64,000 bases of DNA from Aquimarina atlantica. Lineage in GTDB: Bacteria > Bacteroidota > Bacteroidia > Flavobacteriales > Flavobacteriaceae. The stretch is taken from contig NZ_AQRA01000011.1 of NCBI RefSeq assembly GCF_000626715.1, positions 62,001-126,000 on the forward strand, in the 5' to 3' direction. The translations under genes were made by a program, and so were the position numbers. The notes below the pieces were generated by a model. The model did not search any database and was not told where the DNA came from. It saw only the letters and a program-made list of their open reading frames with translations. Below are positions 8,361 through 17,663 of the stretch, piece by piece (within the stretch, counting starts at the first letter, position 1; every line of letters starts with the position of its first letter).

Positions 8361-9506
8361 TTATCCTTTTTGTTGTACCACATGAGTTAACTCATGAACC
8401 AATAGATGTTTCCCTTCTCGAGAGTAGGGATTATATTTTCCTGTATTGAAATAAATATCATAACCATGGGTAAAAGCCTGAGCATGCAACATGGCCGATA
8501 ATTCAATTGCTTTTTCGTCTGTATGAATACGTACATTAGAAAAATCGGCTTTCATCTCTGCTTCTAGTTCTACTTTTATCTCCTCCGGTAATGGCATCCC
8601 TTGCCCCTTGGTTTCCTGAATCATACTTTCTATAGATTCCATCGATGGTTGAGCATCCATTTTATTTTTATTATTTTTTGAAGAACCTCCTTTAGCTTGT
8701 ACCGATTCATTTTCTACGTGATGAAACTTTGAAATAGTTGAAGATTCTTCGGCTTTCCTTTGAACCTGTTTAGTAGCGGGTTCTTCCTCCTCGGCTTGCC
8801 GTTGGATACGCTTAGCAGCAGGTTCTTCCTCTTCAGCTTGTCTTTGAATACGTTTAGCAGCCGGCTCTTCCTCTTCTGCTTGTCTTTGAATACGTTTGGC
8901 AGCAGGTTCCTCCTCCTCAGCTTGCCGCTGAATTCGTTTTGCTGCAGGTTCCTCTTCTTCAGCTTGTCGTTGGATACGCTTAGCGGCCGGTTCTTCCTCT
9001 TCCGCCTGCCTTTGGATACGTTTTGCAGCAGGTTCCTCTTCTTCTGCTTGTCGCTGGATGCGTTTTGCTGCGGGTTCTTCTTCCTCGGCTTGCCTCTGAA
9101 TACGCTTAGCAGCTGGCTCCTCTTCTTCTGCTTGCCTCTGAATACGCTTTGCTGCAGGTTCTTCTTCCTCGGCTTGTCTCTGGATTCGTTTTGCCGCAGG
9201 TTCCTCCTCTTCAGCTTGTCTCTGGATTCGTTTTGCTGCGGGTTCTTCTTCCTCGGCCTGTCTTTGTACCGACTGTTTTCCGAAGGCATCTCCAGTAGAC
9301 TTATCTTTATTGTTATCCAACACATGATCGGCCATTGCATCTGCTTCTTTTTCAAAAGGACTGCTGGGATCACCTACTTCCAATTTGGCCTGAAAGAAAC
9401 TATCACTTCCGGTATTTTCTTTTCCTTTATGTTCTTTTTGAGAGAAAAAATTATTCTGTTCCTCTTTACGATTTCTTTTTGTTTTACTAGGATGATGACG
9501 TTTCAT
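8361..9506 (-). CDS. DUF4157 (eCIS core domain) protein with twelve 14-residue repeats
   Basis: This 381-residue protein has three parts. An N-terminal leader contains FFQAKLEVGDPSSPFEKEAD, the EAD-type motif shared with the 1029-residue neighbour. Then come twelve tandem copies of QRQAEEEEPAAKRI (the last altered to ATKQV), followed by a polar linker. The C-terminal DUF4157 domain (about 305-381) contains MPLPEEIKVELE, DFSNVRIHTD, AQAFTHGYDIYFN and HELTHVVQQ with an intact HExxH. The protein ends two residues after that motif, so it carries no C-terminal cargo domain. DUF4157 proteins are linked to eCIS loci as cargo or cargo adaptors; here an adaptor, scaffold or autoprotease role is inference. 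It is separated from the upstream gene by a 366-bp gap, so it may start its own transcript together with the ATPase. Confidence 0.9.
   Translation of the reverse strand: MKRHHPSKTKRNRKEEQNNFFSQKEHKGKENTGSDSFFQAKLEVGDPSSPFEKEADAMADHVLDNNKDKSTGDAFGKQSVQRQAEEEEPAAKRIQRQAEEEEPAAKRIQRQAEEEEPAAKRIQRQAEEEEPAAKRIQRQAEEEEPAAKRIQRQAEEEEPAAKRIQRQAEEEEPAAKRIQRQAEEEEPAAKRIQRQAEEEEPAAKRIQRQAEEEEPAAKRIQRQAEEEEPAAKRIQRQAEEEEPATKQVQRKAEESSTISKFHHVENESVQAKGGSSKNNKNKMDAQPSMESIESMIQETKGQGMPLPEEIKVELEAEMKADFSNVRIHTDEKAIELSAMLHAQAFTHGYDIYFNTGKYNPYSREGKHLLVHELTHVVQQKG
8768..9271 (-). repeat. twelve 42-bp coding repeats (14-residue period)
   Basis: Twelve consecutive 42-bp units encode QRQAEEEEPAAKRI. The amino-acid unit is almost invariant, but synonymous codons vary from unit to unit (for example AAA/AAG, CGT/CGC/AGA/AGG, GCA/GCC/GCG/GCT). 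The units therefore look old and held by protein-level selection rather than freshly amplified. Boundaries are accurate to a few bases. The lack of stops in this array also makes long spurious frames on both strands. Confidence 0.88.
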
Positions 9507-9872
9507 ACTAAATTAATTTTAAAAGTTTATAAATATTATATGTTTATGACCTTTTCCGTGAATTGCGAAACATTTTGTTGAGCTAATCAATATTGAGATC
9601 ACTCAACAAAAGCCCCAGATTCTTAATCTCCAGGTTTTTTCGCATTGCATATTACAATCTACCTATTTCCAAAACAAAAGATTAGCTTGGCTTGCTAGGA
9701 TCGGCAATTAACTTTTTCCAGTTTTAGAAAATGCGAATTACTTTTAGGCTTGCGATTAATAGAAGTCTATGATAACGTTTATCCATTTGCTGTAATTTAT
9801 CATATTTCATTGATGTTACTGATTTCATAAAAGCTTCATTTTTTGACTAATAAATCTTCAATATTATTAACC
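9507..9872. other. gap inside the eCIS cluster between the two DUF4157 genes
   Basis: 366 bp without a supported gene. It contains a perfect 10-bp inverted repeat, TTTTGTTGAG (9573-9582) and CTCAACAAAA (9602-9611), upstream of the repeat-bearing DUF4157 gene. This could be an operator or an mRNA hairpin. A 30-40 codon minus-strand frame near 9740-9850 has no recognisable features. It is the largest gap within the eCIS genes and probably marks a transcript boundary. Confidence 0.5.
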
Positions 9873-12800
9873 CTAATCATTATCTGATTGATCTTTCCAA
9901 GCGTGATCTTTGATTTCCTCCCAATTTTCTACTTTAATAGTATAACCATCTGCAGTACCGTCGTCTTCTATCAATTCACCTTCTATTTTATATATTTTAT
10001 CACTTTCACTTGGAAGGCCTCCCATCATATCTAAAAAGTCTTTCATAGCTAAAAAACTTCTAAATGCCGCATGATTAGAACCTATATTTGGTTGTTCTTC
10101 TCCAAATCGATAACCCACTACTTTTTTGGGAGTGCTTGGAAGTGAATCTTTTTCCTTAGTTGTATTTGGAGCTATGATAATTTCAAAATCCAAATCTGCA
10201 TCCTCCTGATCTTTTGTAGGCTCAGTGAAAGCAATATTGATACCAATTCCCTCTTTCAATTGCCCTTGATAGTTTTGTTTGATCCCTTGAGCCTGAGCCA
10301 TTTTTGCCTGTCTTAATTCTTTATAAGTACTATATTCTCCTCCTCCTTGTTTTAATTCAGCTGCAGCGGCCTTTGCAATTTTTTTATGCTCTTTATCATC
10401 CTTACCTTTTAAGAAACTTTTTGCTTTATTTTTAACCCATAAAATCATCTTATCAAGTGCCTTATCGATAGGATCTCTAATCTTTTTTAAGATATTTTGC
10501 AAGGCATCTCCTATTTTACCTAGTCCTATAAACTCAGCTAAAAAGCTTACTGCCAATACCAAGATTCCTTTCATGGTGTTGACTACCTTTGTAGCTGCAG
10601 GCACTAGGTTTCCTGCCACGATATCTGCAATAGAGTTCATAAAGGCAACTCCTACCTGAATAATTTTTTGAATACGCTGAATAAATACTTGAATAGCTCC
10701 CCAAATAGCCAGAATGGCTTGAATAAATCCAGCTCCAGGAATAAACATACTTACCAACTTTGCCACTGCCTTTGTAACCACCGTCTGGGTCACCCAAGAG
10801 ATGATCTCACCAATCACCGTATCCTTGAGCGTCGTAATATGTTCCATAATCTTCTTCCAAGCTGCAGCAGGACCTTCTGTCACTAATAATTGGATCAGCT
10901 CAAAACCTTCCTCCAGAACCGTAACTGGCCCTTCACCTAAATGCTCTACTAATTTGGCTCTCATATTCTCCCAGGTAAGCCCCAATACAGATAATACAAA
11001 CTTCAAAATCTCTACAAAATCAAGTCCTGTCGGAATATAAACACCTGCACCCGCTAAAGTCCCAGTCAACCAATCGATCAATACATCCCTTAAAATGCTA
11101 CCGATATTATCTTTAAACATCTGAAAGCCCATTTTTCCGGCCTGTACCAAATTACCTAAAAAGGCCATAGGGTTCTCAAAAATAGATTGAATAGCACCTC
11201 CTGCTCGTTCTAGGAATGGCATGGCCCCGGGAGCAACTACCGAAAAGATGATTTTCAAAAGTTCCCACATTGCATTTCCCGCCCAGGAAACAAAATCTAC
11301 TACAAAATTGGCAAAAACTAACGCAATTTTGGCAAAAGCTCTAGGTACTACGACCAAGTCTACTATGGTTAATGATTTTAACGCGTTTATAAATCGACTA
11401 GGAATACTGGTTACCAAGGCAATTAATTGCCCCATAGCGCCCTGAAACCATGCCCAAGCTCGTGCAATGGCATTTCCTTTTTTGATATTTTCCCAAATTT
11501 CTTCCTGACCAATTAACTTCATAAAGCCACCAATAAGGGTCTCGGCCGTTCTTGGAACAGCATCGCCAGTAATAGGATTTGTGCCAAGAACTGCTATAAG
11601 CAAATCCCAACCATTTGTCCCCTCTGCAAGACTTGCTAAAGGTCTAAGAATTGCTTCTTTGATAAATTCTAAAATATCCGAAACTAATCCCTTAACAAAG
11701 TTAATTAGCATAGTAATTGGCGATGTAAAAATACGTTTCGCCCTACGCCATAAACTACCTAATCTAGCTATATCTGTTATCCCCAGAGATCCAACAAATT
11801 CTCTAAAAGAGCTTACAATAGAGGCTCCAATGTCTCCAAGAGTATCCAGTTGTTGTACAATCCAATTTCCTACTTTATTGAATATACCATGGTTGTTAAG
11901 TGCCTCCCAGATCAAATTTCCTCCTGGTAAAAAGCCCATGATACCTCTAAAGATATTTGCAGCATTACGAGGGACATCTTGCCCATTAATTGGGTTAAAT
12001 CCTAAAATGACCGTTAACATCGAATATCCAGGGATATTATTTGCCTTGTCTGCTGCCCAATTACGTGCTCTTGAAATCACTCCTCTCTGAACCATAGCAG
12101 GAGCACTTTGATTGACCTGAACATTGGCACTTCGTTGTACCGAATTTTTGGTAGCTGCGCCTTGTTGTACAACATGGGTTAATTCATGAGCCAATAATCG
12201 TGTACCTTCTTTTTTCTCTGGCTGATATGTTCCTTTATTAAAATAAATATCACTACCATGAGTAAATGCATGTGCTTGCACCTGATTACTCATTCCCTCA
12301 GCATTAGAATCGGTATGAATCCTCACATTGCTAAAATCTGCTCCAAAGGCAGATTCCATTTGTGTTTTTGTTTTTCTTGACATTGAAGCCCCTCCTCCTT
12401 TGCTGGAATGCAATTTAGATTCAAAACCAGAATCTGTATGCTGACCTTCTGCTATTTCACTTAGGTTCGCTTTGCGCTGAATCTCTCCAGTTTCTGTTTC
12501 TGCAATATCTTCTTCCTGATGCTTCGTTGGAGGTGGTGTTGTAGTTGTGGTAATAGCCTCAGCAATTGCAGAACGTTGTACTTCAGGATTGTTCGCTGTA
12601 TTTAAGTCAAGTTCTGTTGGGCTTTCAAAAGCTGGTTTACGTTGAAAAAAAGAAAGTCTTTGCACATTTGTTCCTGTATCATCAAGAGCAGGAGGTGCAA
12701 CTGGAGAAAGGAAACCTTCGCCTCCCGAGTATATCGACTCTGTTACCTCATCTGCTACCCTGTCGGCTTCTACTTCAAATGGATCATTTATTTTGTTTAC

Positions 12801-12962
12801 CTGAAGTTTAGGTTGAAAAAAGGTAGTAGCGTTATCAGAAGTAGTATCTGATTTATTTTGCATTCCTAATGAAACAGACGCATGATTCTCTTTGCTCTTT
12901 CGTTGAGCAAAGTGCAAATTTGAAGCACTAGAAGAGTCATGACTTATGCTGGATTTATTCAT
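9873..12962 (-). CDS. large DUF4157 protein, candidate eCIS cargo
   Basis: The protein has 1029 residues. The N-terminal leader has FFQPKLQVNKINDPFEVEAD (49-68) and several Q-R-x tracts. The DUF4157 domain (about 187-267) has DFSNVRIHTD, AQ/VQAHAFTHGSDIYFN and HELTHVVQQ with HELTH at 259-263. From about 300 to 850 the sequence is a long run of hydrophobic or amphipathic helices containing a duplicated module: LGFNPINGQDVPRNA near residue 320 and LGTNPITGDAVPRTA some 130 residues later. The C-terminal 160 residues are soluble, acidic and not recognised. In DUF4157 proteins of eCIS loci the C-terminal part is often an effector. The helical core suggests a membrane-active effector, but this is inference. 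It lies 36 bp after the tape-measure gene. Confidence 0.85.
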   Translation of the reverse strand: MNKSSISHDSSSASNLHFAQRKSKENHASVSLGMQNKSDTTSDNATTFFQPKLQVNKINDPFEVEADRVADEVTESIYSGGEGFLSPVAPPALDDTGTNVQRLSFFQRKPAFESPTELDLNTANNPEVQRSAIAEAITTTTTPPPTKHQEEDIAETETGEIQRKANLSEIAEGQHTDSGFESKLHSSKGGGASMSRKTKTQMESAFGADFSNVRIHTDSNAEGMSNQVQAHAFTHGSDIYFNKGTYQPEKKEGTRLLAHELTHVVQQGAATKNSVQRSANVQVNQSAPAMVQRGVISRARNWAADKANNIPGYSMLTVILGFNPINGQDVPRNAANIFRGIMGFLPGGNLIWEALNNHGIFNKVGNWIVQQLDTLGDIGASIVSSFREFVGSLGITDIARLGSLWRRAKRIFTSPITMLINFVKGLVSDILEFIKEAILRPLASLAEGTNGWDLLIAVLGTNPITGDAVPRTAETLIGGFMKLIGQEEIWENIKKGNAIARAWAWFQGAMGQLIALVTSIPSRFINALKSLTIVDLVVVPRAFAKIALVFANFVVDFVSWAGNAMWELLKIIFSVVAPGAMPFLERAGGAIQSIFENPMAFLGNLVQAGKMGFQMFKDNIGSILRDVLIDWLTGTLAGAGVYIPTGLDFVEILKFVLSVLGLTWENMRAKLVEHLGEGPVTVLEEGFELIQLLVTEGPAAAWKKIMEHITTLKDTVIGEIISWVTQTVVTKAVAKLVSMFIPGAGFIQAILAIWGAIQVFIQRIQKIIQVGVAFMNSIADIVAGNLVPAATKVVNTMKGILVLAVSFLAEFIGLGKIGDALQNILKKIRDPIDKALDKMILWVKNKAKSFLKGKDDKEHKKIAKAAAAELKQGGGEYSTYKELRQAKMAQAQGIKQNYQGQLKEGIGINIAFTEPTKDQEDADLDFEIIIAPNTTKEKDSLPSTPKKVVGYRFGEEQPNIGSNHAAFRSFLAMKDFLDMMGGLPSESDKIYKIEGELIEDDGTADGYTIKVENWEEIKDHAWKDQSDND

Positions 12963-12998
12963 AAACCGAAATAAAAATTAACAACTACTATATTCTTA

Positions 12999-14600
12999 CT
13001 ATGTCCACATAACCTGTATTATATTTGGCAACCATGGTAAACGTATGATGCTTAGGCTCCAGGGTAAACGGCTTAACAAAATGTCCTCAGCTTTTTGTCC
13101 TACGAGTAAACTCCAATGATCATCTTTTAACGTTAATTTTCCTTCACGCAGAAAGAAATTGGTTCTTAACCCTTCTATTGACGTGTTTTTTAGAACCGAC
13201 CAATGCTCTATCAACGATGATAATAATGAATTTGATTCTTGTTTTTGTTCTTCTGTAATATCGAATTCTGATCCGACATAAGTTTCAAAAGGGAGGCCGC
13301 AAATACATTTAAATAAAGTCATTTCATGTTCTGGACACAAGGTCTTTCCTGTTGCCAAATAAGCCAAAAGTTGAACCCCTTTTTTTGCATGATTTGGGGA
13401 TATCCACTCTCCGTTATTCAATAATTCTAAAGAGTCAAAAAAACGTTCTAAAAAAGGATGTACCAAAACCACTCCTGCCATCGTAACGTATATCCCCTCA
13501 CCCTTTTCCTGGTCCAAAGAAAGTTCTGTTGTTGATAGCATTTTCTGAAAATCTTCATGATCTTTATATATAGAAGATCTTTTCCCCTCTTGTTTAAAGG
13601 ATTCGCTGAAATTTTGATGTTTATTCTTTTTCGATATTATTTCTTCGTTGTCAATACCAGTTGACTGCTTGTTGCTTTTCTTATGCGTTTTAGAACTTCT
13701 GGATGTGTGTACAGTTTTTGGTCTTTTAGGGTCGTTTTTTTCTAAAATCTCCTTGATCTGAGCTAAAATATTCTCTTTGGGATTAGAATCACTTATCGTA
13801 TTTTTTTTGGATAAATCAGGTTTATTAAAAGCTTCTTTACCTCTTTTCTCTGCCCTATATTTTGAAAAATTCTTTTTAATTAAAAACAGGATGAAATCAT
13901 CAACAACATCTCTACTTTTATCTTTTGTTTTGACTGCAGATCGAAAAAGTCCTTCCCAATACTCGATTCTAAAATTTTGAATGCTAATTTGATGTCCAAA
14001 TGTGTTACAAAATGCATCAAAAAGAGATGTCATTTGCGGAATCTTTTCTCCGTCAATATTGGTAAAACCAATAAGAACAAACAACGAATCATCTGTAAAA
14101 ATATCAAACAGCCGCTGTTTATATTTAGGTGTTTTTAGTATGCCATGTATTATTTTTTTTGCAGCAGTCGTATCAAGAGTTTTCAAACAAGAATCTTCGA
14201 TAGTTCTTTGTGCTACTGTTGAGTAATACCAAGGGAATAGACCATATTCTAAAAAGTAATATAAAGCAGAAAGATGTATGGTTTTAGAAGAGAGTTTTTG
14301 ACTGGCTTTAGGAATGAAGTCTATTTTATTGAATTCGATATCTATAGCTTCCTCAAATACTGTTTTAAGATTTTTTTCCCAATTATGGTCGACCTTAAGA
14401 TTTAATTCTATTTCTATTTTATCGATAAAAACCCATTCATCACCTTTTTCAACCTTACTTAATTTATCTTCTATAACTGAAATCAAATATTCCTGCGAAT
14501 ACATGCTCAATCTTTCCCAATTCTCTGTATCCAAGTCTATTGAATTAACATCAAAATTGAAAGAAAGTTTACCAACCATATTTTCTTCTTGCGTAATCAT
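12999..14600 (-). CDS. eCIS tape measure protein (Afp14-like, CIS_TMP)
   Basis: This 533-residue protein would set tube length and occupy the tube lumen before firing. The conserved C-terminal block is clear: AGVVLVHPFLERFFDSLELL, QLLAYLATG, CPEHEMTLFKCICGLPFETY, IEHWSVLKNTSIEGLRTNFF, and RLPWSLSIIRLPWLPNI. The N-terminus (VGKLSFNFDVNSIDLDTENW, then DKIEIELNL) also matches the family pattern. A lysine/serine-rich low-complexity stretch (about 265-340) separates the two. The ATG at 14600 is chosen; a second ATG seven codons in (MVGKLSF) is possible. It starts 2 bp after the upstream baseplate gene's stop. Confidence 0.9.
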   Translation of the reverse strand: MITQEENMVGKLSFNFDVNSIDLDTENWERLSMYSQEYLISVIEDKLSKVEKGDEWVFIDKIEIELNLKVDHNWEKNLKTVFEEAIDIEFNKIDFIPKASQKLSSKTIHLSALYYFLEYGLFPWYYSTVAQRTIEDSCLKTLDTTAAKKIIHGILKTPKYKQRLFDIFTDDSLFVLIGFTNIDGEKIPQMTSLFDAFCNTFGHQISIQNFRIEYWEGLFRSAVKTKDKSRDVVDDFILFLIKKNFSKYRAEKRGKEAFNKPDLSKKNTISDSNPKENILAQIKEILEKNDPKRPKTVHTSRSSKTHKKSNKQSTGIDNEEIISKKNKHQNFSESFKQEGKRSSIYKDHEDFQKMLSTTELSLDQEKGEGIYVTMAGVVLVHPFLERFFDSLELLNNGEWISPNHAKKGVQLLAYLATGKTLCPEHEMTLFKCICGLPFETYVGSEFDITEEQKQESNSLLSSLIEHWSVLKNTSIEGLRTNFFLREGKLTLKDDHWSLLVGQKAEDILLSRLPWSLSIIRLPWLPNIIQVMWT

Positions 14601-14602
14601 AA

Positions 14603-17600
14603 CTACGGATTAATGATTTCATTTAAAACTGCAACCAATTCATTATGGCTATTAGTGAGGTCGGTCTCTGTAGCGGTAGTATCGGTTTTATTGATTAACC
14701 AATTACGATATACATTTTCGAAATTGTTAAGTGACGGGGTTGTTGAGGTGTCTATACCGGTATTCGTATCCAAAAAATAGATTTCGGGAAGAATATGTGC
14801 CGGAGTCTCTTCTCTAATGGTTCTCTCCATGAACTCTCTAAAGGCTCGACTTCGCATTCTGAAGGACCATATTCTAGGCTGAGGACCACTTTCGGTTGCA
14901 CCAAAATCACGTTCAAAACCTGAAGGAAAAAAGAAACTAATTCTAAAAGAATAAGGATCAGTTACCGGGAAGTTTTCTTCGCTATTAAAAATGGCAGGTA
15001 AAAAAGCATCTACATTTGAAATATTATTTCGTATTGGACGTAATAAAACATGTTCTATAAGATAAAATCCCTCACCACCTCTATGAATTTGCAACAAATT
15101 ATTCTTGGCAATATTAATAGCTTTATTACGAAGCAAATCCTCGGGTATTGATGTATCTAATAAGATTCTCAAATTAGCTATTACAGATAATGTGTTGTCT
15201 TGTAACGGTGTAATCATATAATCTTCACCATCTATATTTTGAATGCTAGAGCTTCCATAATTTCCAGAAAAAACACCTAAGCTTATTACTTCTATAGCCG
15301 CGTTTTCTGCTGAATTTATATTCGGAAACAATTCACTTTCTAAAAGAATATCAGAATTATGATCCAGTAGTCTGAAACCAAAATTTGGTCCAGAGGAAAA
15401 AAAGTCGAAATAATCATTAGGGTTTGGATCTCCACTATAGTTACGCCTTTGTAGATCTGGTATACCAAATAAGTAACCCAATCTTTTTTGCAGACCAGAA
15501 ATATTATCCGTATCCCATACGTCTCCCCCTCCTGGCTGCGGATTAATTTCAAAAGCTTTTCCTCTATTAGAACTGATTTCTATATAGTTTTGAAAAAACC
15601 GAATCTTATCACGGATAAGGTAAATATTAACATCTGAATAAAGTAAGGAAGCCGGATCAGGGAAATTCTCACCAAATCGAGCTAGCAGGTGATCCAATAA
15701 TCTGCTTCTTCTATCTAAGAAAACAGTGTTGTTCTCGAAATACGTATCCAATCCTATCCTATAACCATTTTCGGGGTCCGCAATAAAGTTTTCAAAACTC
15801 ACTCCACTTTGTAAAAAACTAACCAATAACGAATCTATCCCAGAGATGGTATAGAGTGGTTGATTGTAATAGGTACGGTCAATAGCCTCATCGGGTGAAT
15901 AGAACTGACATAAATTAGCAATCTGAGAAGAATAGTTGGCCAATATTTGATCGAAAAAAGTCAAATACGCTTTGAGTTGAAGTGATTGTGATATTCGTAA
16001 ATCAGAGGCAGAATTAGATATATTATTTTTTCCAACTCCATAAGTAGCCGGAAACTCGTTTTGAATTGAATGATATTGATCTAATAGTAGTTTTTCACCT
16101 GTAGGAATCTCTAAACCAAGATCTGACGTGCCAGGAATTGATGCAGCTGCATTTTCTAGGGATGTTAGTTCTGCATCTACCAGGGTTTGTTCTACTGGAA
16201 CTACAATACCATTGCGCTCAAAAATGATTTCAGATTTTGATATACTAAACTTCGGTTTAAAACGATCTGTATCGATAAGCCTTAAACAATTTGTTTCTGG
16301 AGTAGCTCCGCTCACCAATATATTATCAATAAAATTAGAAATCGTTAATCCTGATACCGAGAACACTCCTTCCTGGTTCATAATTAATCTAATGAGGTCT
16401 GAAGTATATACAATACCTTCTCGTATGATAGCATCCAGATCTTCATTTCTAATAAATCCGCTCGATAAGAAAGGACCTTCTAAAATTTCATCTATTCTTA
16501 ATCCCAGTTCTTTTAATCTATCAAGAGTATACCATAGAAAAGTAGGGCATAAAAATTGATCAATTACAAAATAAATTCGGGCCAGTAATTTATTGGGATC
16601 TGCATCAGGTCGTAATTCTATTGTTGTATTTATTGCTATTTCCTGAATACGAACTGCTTCTATCTGCAACAAGTCTTCACATAAATTTCTATTCGCATAA
16701 AAAACCTGTTGTACTTCTTGTATAATCGTATTTATCTCTTCCAGTTTCCTCTTATAAGAAGAAAAAATACTATCTACGGTGATATCTTGTGCTAATGTTT
16801 CCAGTTCTGTAATTACAGCATTAATCAAGGCCACATTTGATATGTCCTGTATAGGCGGCTCAATTCTTGCACTAAAAGAAAAATCCTCTATAAGAATAGA
16901 ATTATCTATTTCTATTGCCAATTCTCCAAAAAATGTCGTTATAGGGTCATCTGTGACTGCACTAACGGGTGCAGTAAATACAATGTCTGTAATAGCTCCA
17001 GGTTCTAGCCATTGGGGATCAGCCTCGTCCCAATAAGGAACTGCAATTGACACTTCAAAAGATCTTGGTTCGACAACATTTACCTCAATGTCGGTAATAA
17101 TGATATTAGAATTTAAATCTCCAAAGTTTTGTGAGTTCTCAAGTTCAACTTTAATTTGGTATAGCCCATTTAGATCTACACTTATCGGGGTGGGGTCATA
17201 GATGATCAATTTTAAGGACTCACTATAAAAGAATTCTTGTTCTGCTTGTAATGCTTTTTGTAGATAAATATTTCTTACCCCTACAATATCGATCAAAATT
17301 TTCCTGAGATCTTTCTCTGTCCAGGCACAATTTGGAAGTATTTTTTGAGCATTTGGAAATACAGATTCTAATTTTTCATCGGTTATACCGGGTTGACTTG
17401 ATAAGATATCTTCGATTGGTAAATTAATCCGGTTCCCTAATTCGGTCAACGCATAGCAGAGCACTTCGAGAATGGTAATCCCCGGATCATGAATATTATG
17501 GTCGGTCCATGTATCGCCTGCAAGGTCTTGAAGGCCTGTAATCCCCTTTTCTCGTAACAGAAAATAATCCATACTTTTTAGTACAGGAGGCTTTTTTGAT

Positions 17601-17620
17601 ATGTTGGAAGAAATAGCCAT
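14603..17620 (-). CDS. eCIS baseplate protein, Afp12-like
   Basis: This is a 1005-residue baseplate component. Near the N-terminus is MDYFLLREKGITGLQDLAGD followed by WTDHNIHDPGITILEVLCYA. The HDPGITILE-type motif is shared by the Afp11/Afp12 class. The rest is long, beta-rich and has the HVLLRPI element (near 840) usual in this family. It probably forms the outer wedge with the Afp11-like protein encoded three genes upstream (19012-22299), joining sheath, tube hub and fibres. It ends 2 bp before the tape-measure start and begins 43 bp after the basic-tailed protein. Assignment as Afp12 rather than Afp11 is by size, motif and order. Confidence 0.88.
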   Translation of the reverse strand: MAISSNISKKPPVLKSMDYFLLREKGITGLQDLAGDTWTDHNIHDPGITILEVLCYALTELGNRINLPIEDILSSQPGITDEKLESVFPNAQKILPNCAWTEKDLRKILIDIVGVRNIYLQKALQAEQEFFYSESLKLIIYDPTPISVDLNGLYQIKVELENSQNFGDLNSNIIITDIEVNVVEPRSFEVSIAVPYWDEADPQWLEPGAITDIVFTAPVSAVTDDPITTFFGELAIEIDNSILIEDFSFSARIEPPIQDISNVALINAVITELETLAQDITVDSIFSSYKRKLEEINTIIQEVQQVFYANRNLCEDLLQIEAVRIQEIAINTTIELRPDADPNKLLARIYFVIDQFLCPTFLWYTLDRLKELGLRIDEILEGPFLSSGFIRNEDLDAIIREGIVYTSDLIRLIMNQEGVFSVSGLTISNFIDNILVSGATPETNCLRLIDTDRFKPKFSISKSEIIFERNGIVVPVEQTLVDAELTSLENAAASIPGTSDLGLEIPTGEKLLLDQYHSIQNEFPATYGVGKNNISNSASDLRISQSLQLKAYLTFFDQILANYSSQIANLCQFYSPDEAIDRTYYNQPLYTISGIDSLLVSFLQSGVSFENFIADPENGYRIGLDTYFENNTVFLDRRSRLLDHLLARFGENFPDPASLLYSDVNIYLIRDKIRFFQNYIEISSNRGKAFEINPQPGGGDVWDTDNISGLQKRLGYLFGIPDLQRRNYSGDPNPNDYFDFFSSGPNFGFRLLDHNSDILLESELFPNINSAENAAIEVISLGVFSGNYGSSSIQNIDGEDYMITPLQDNTLSVIANLRILLDTSIPEDLLRNKAINIAKNNLLQIHRGGEGFYLIEHVLLRPIRNNISNVDAFLPAIFNSEENFPVTDPYSFRISFFFPSGFERDFGATESGPQPRIWSFRMRSRAFREFMERTIREETPAHILPEIYFLDTNTGIDTSTTPSLNNFENVYRNWLINKTDTTATETDLTNSHNELVAVLNEIINP

Positions 17621-17663
17621 TACAAATTGTTTACTATATCGCTAATATTTTCATCATCAGAGA

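Noticed and set aside
8700..9280. CRISPR-like array
   Set aside because: The regular 42-bp period has no unique spacers and encodes a protein repeat. No cas genes are present.
8714..9581. Long alternative open frames over the repeat array on both strands
   Set aside because: They arise because the 42-bp units lack stops in several frames. The translated products are low-complexity, whereas the chosen frame gives a recognisable DUF4157 protein.
9740..9860. Small minus-strand frame in the eCIS gap (starting MKSVTSMKYDKLQQMD)
   Set aside because: About 35 codons, no recognisable motif, no terminator or promoter of its own. Not supportable as a gene.
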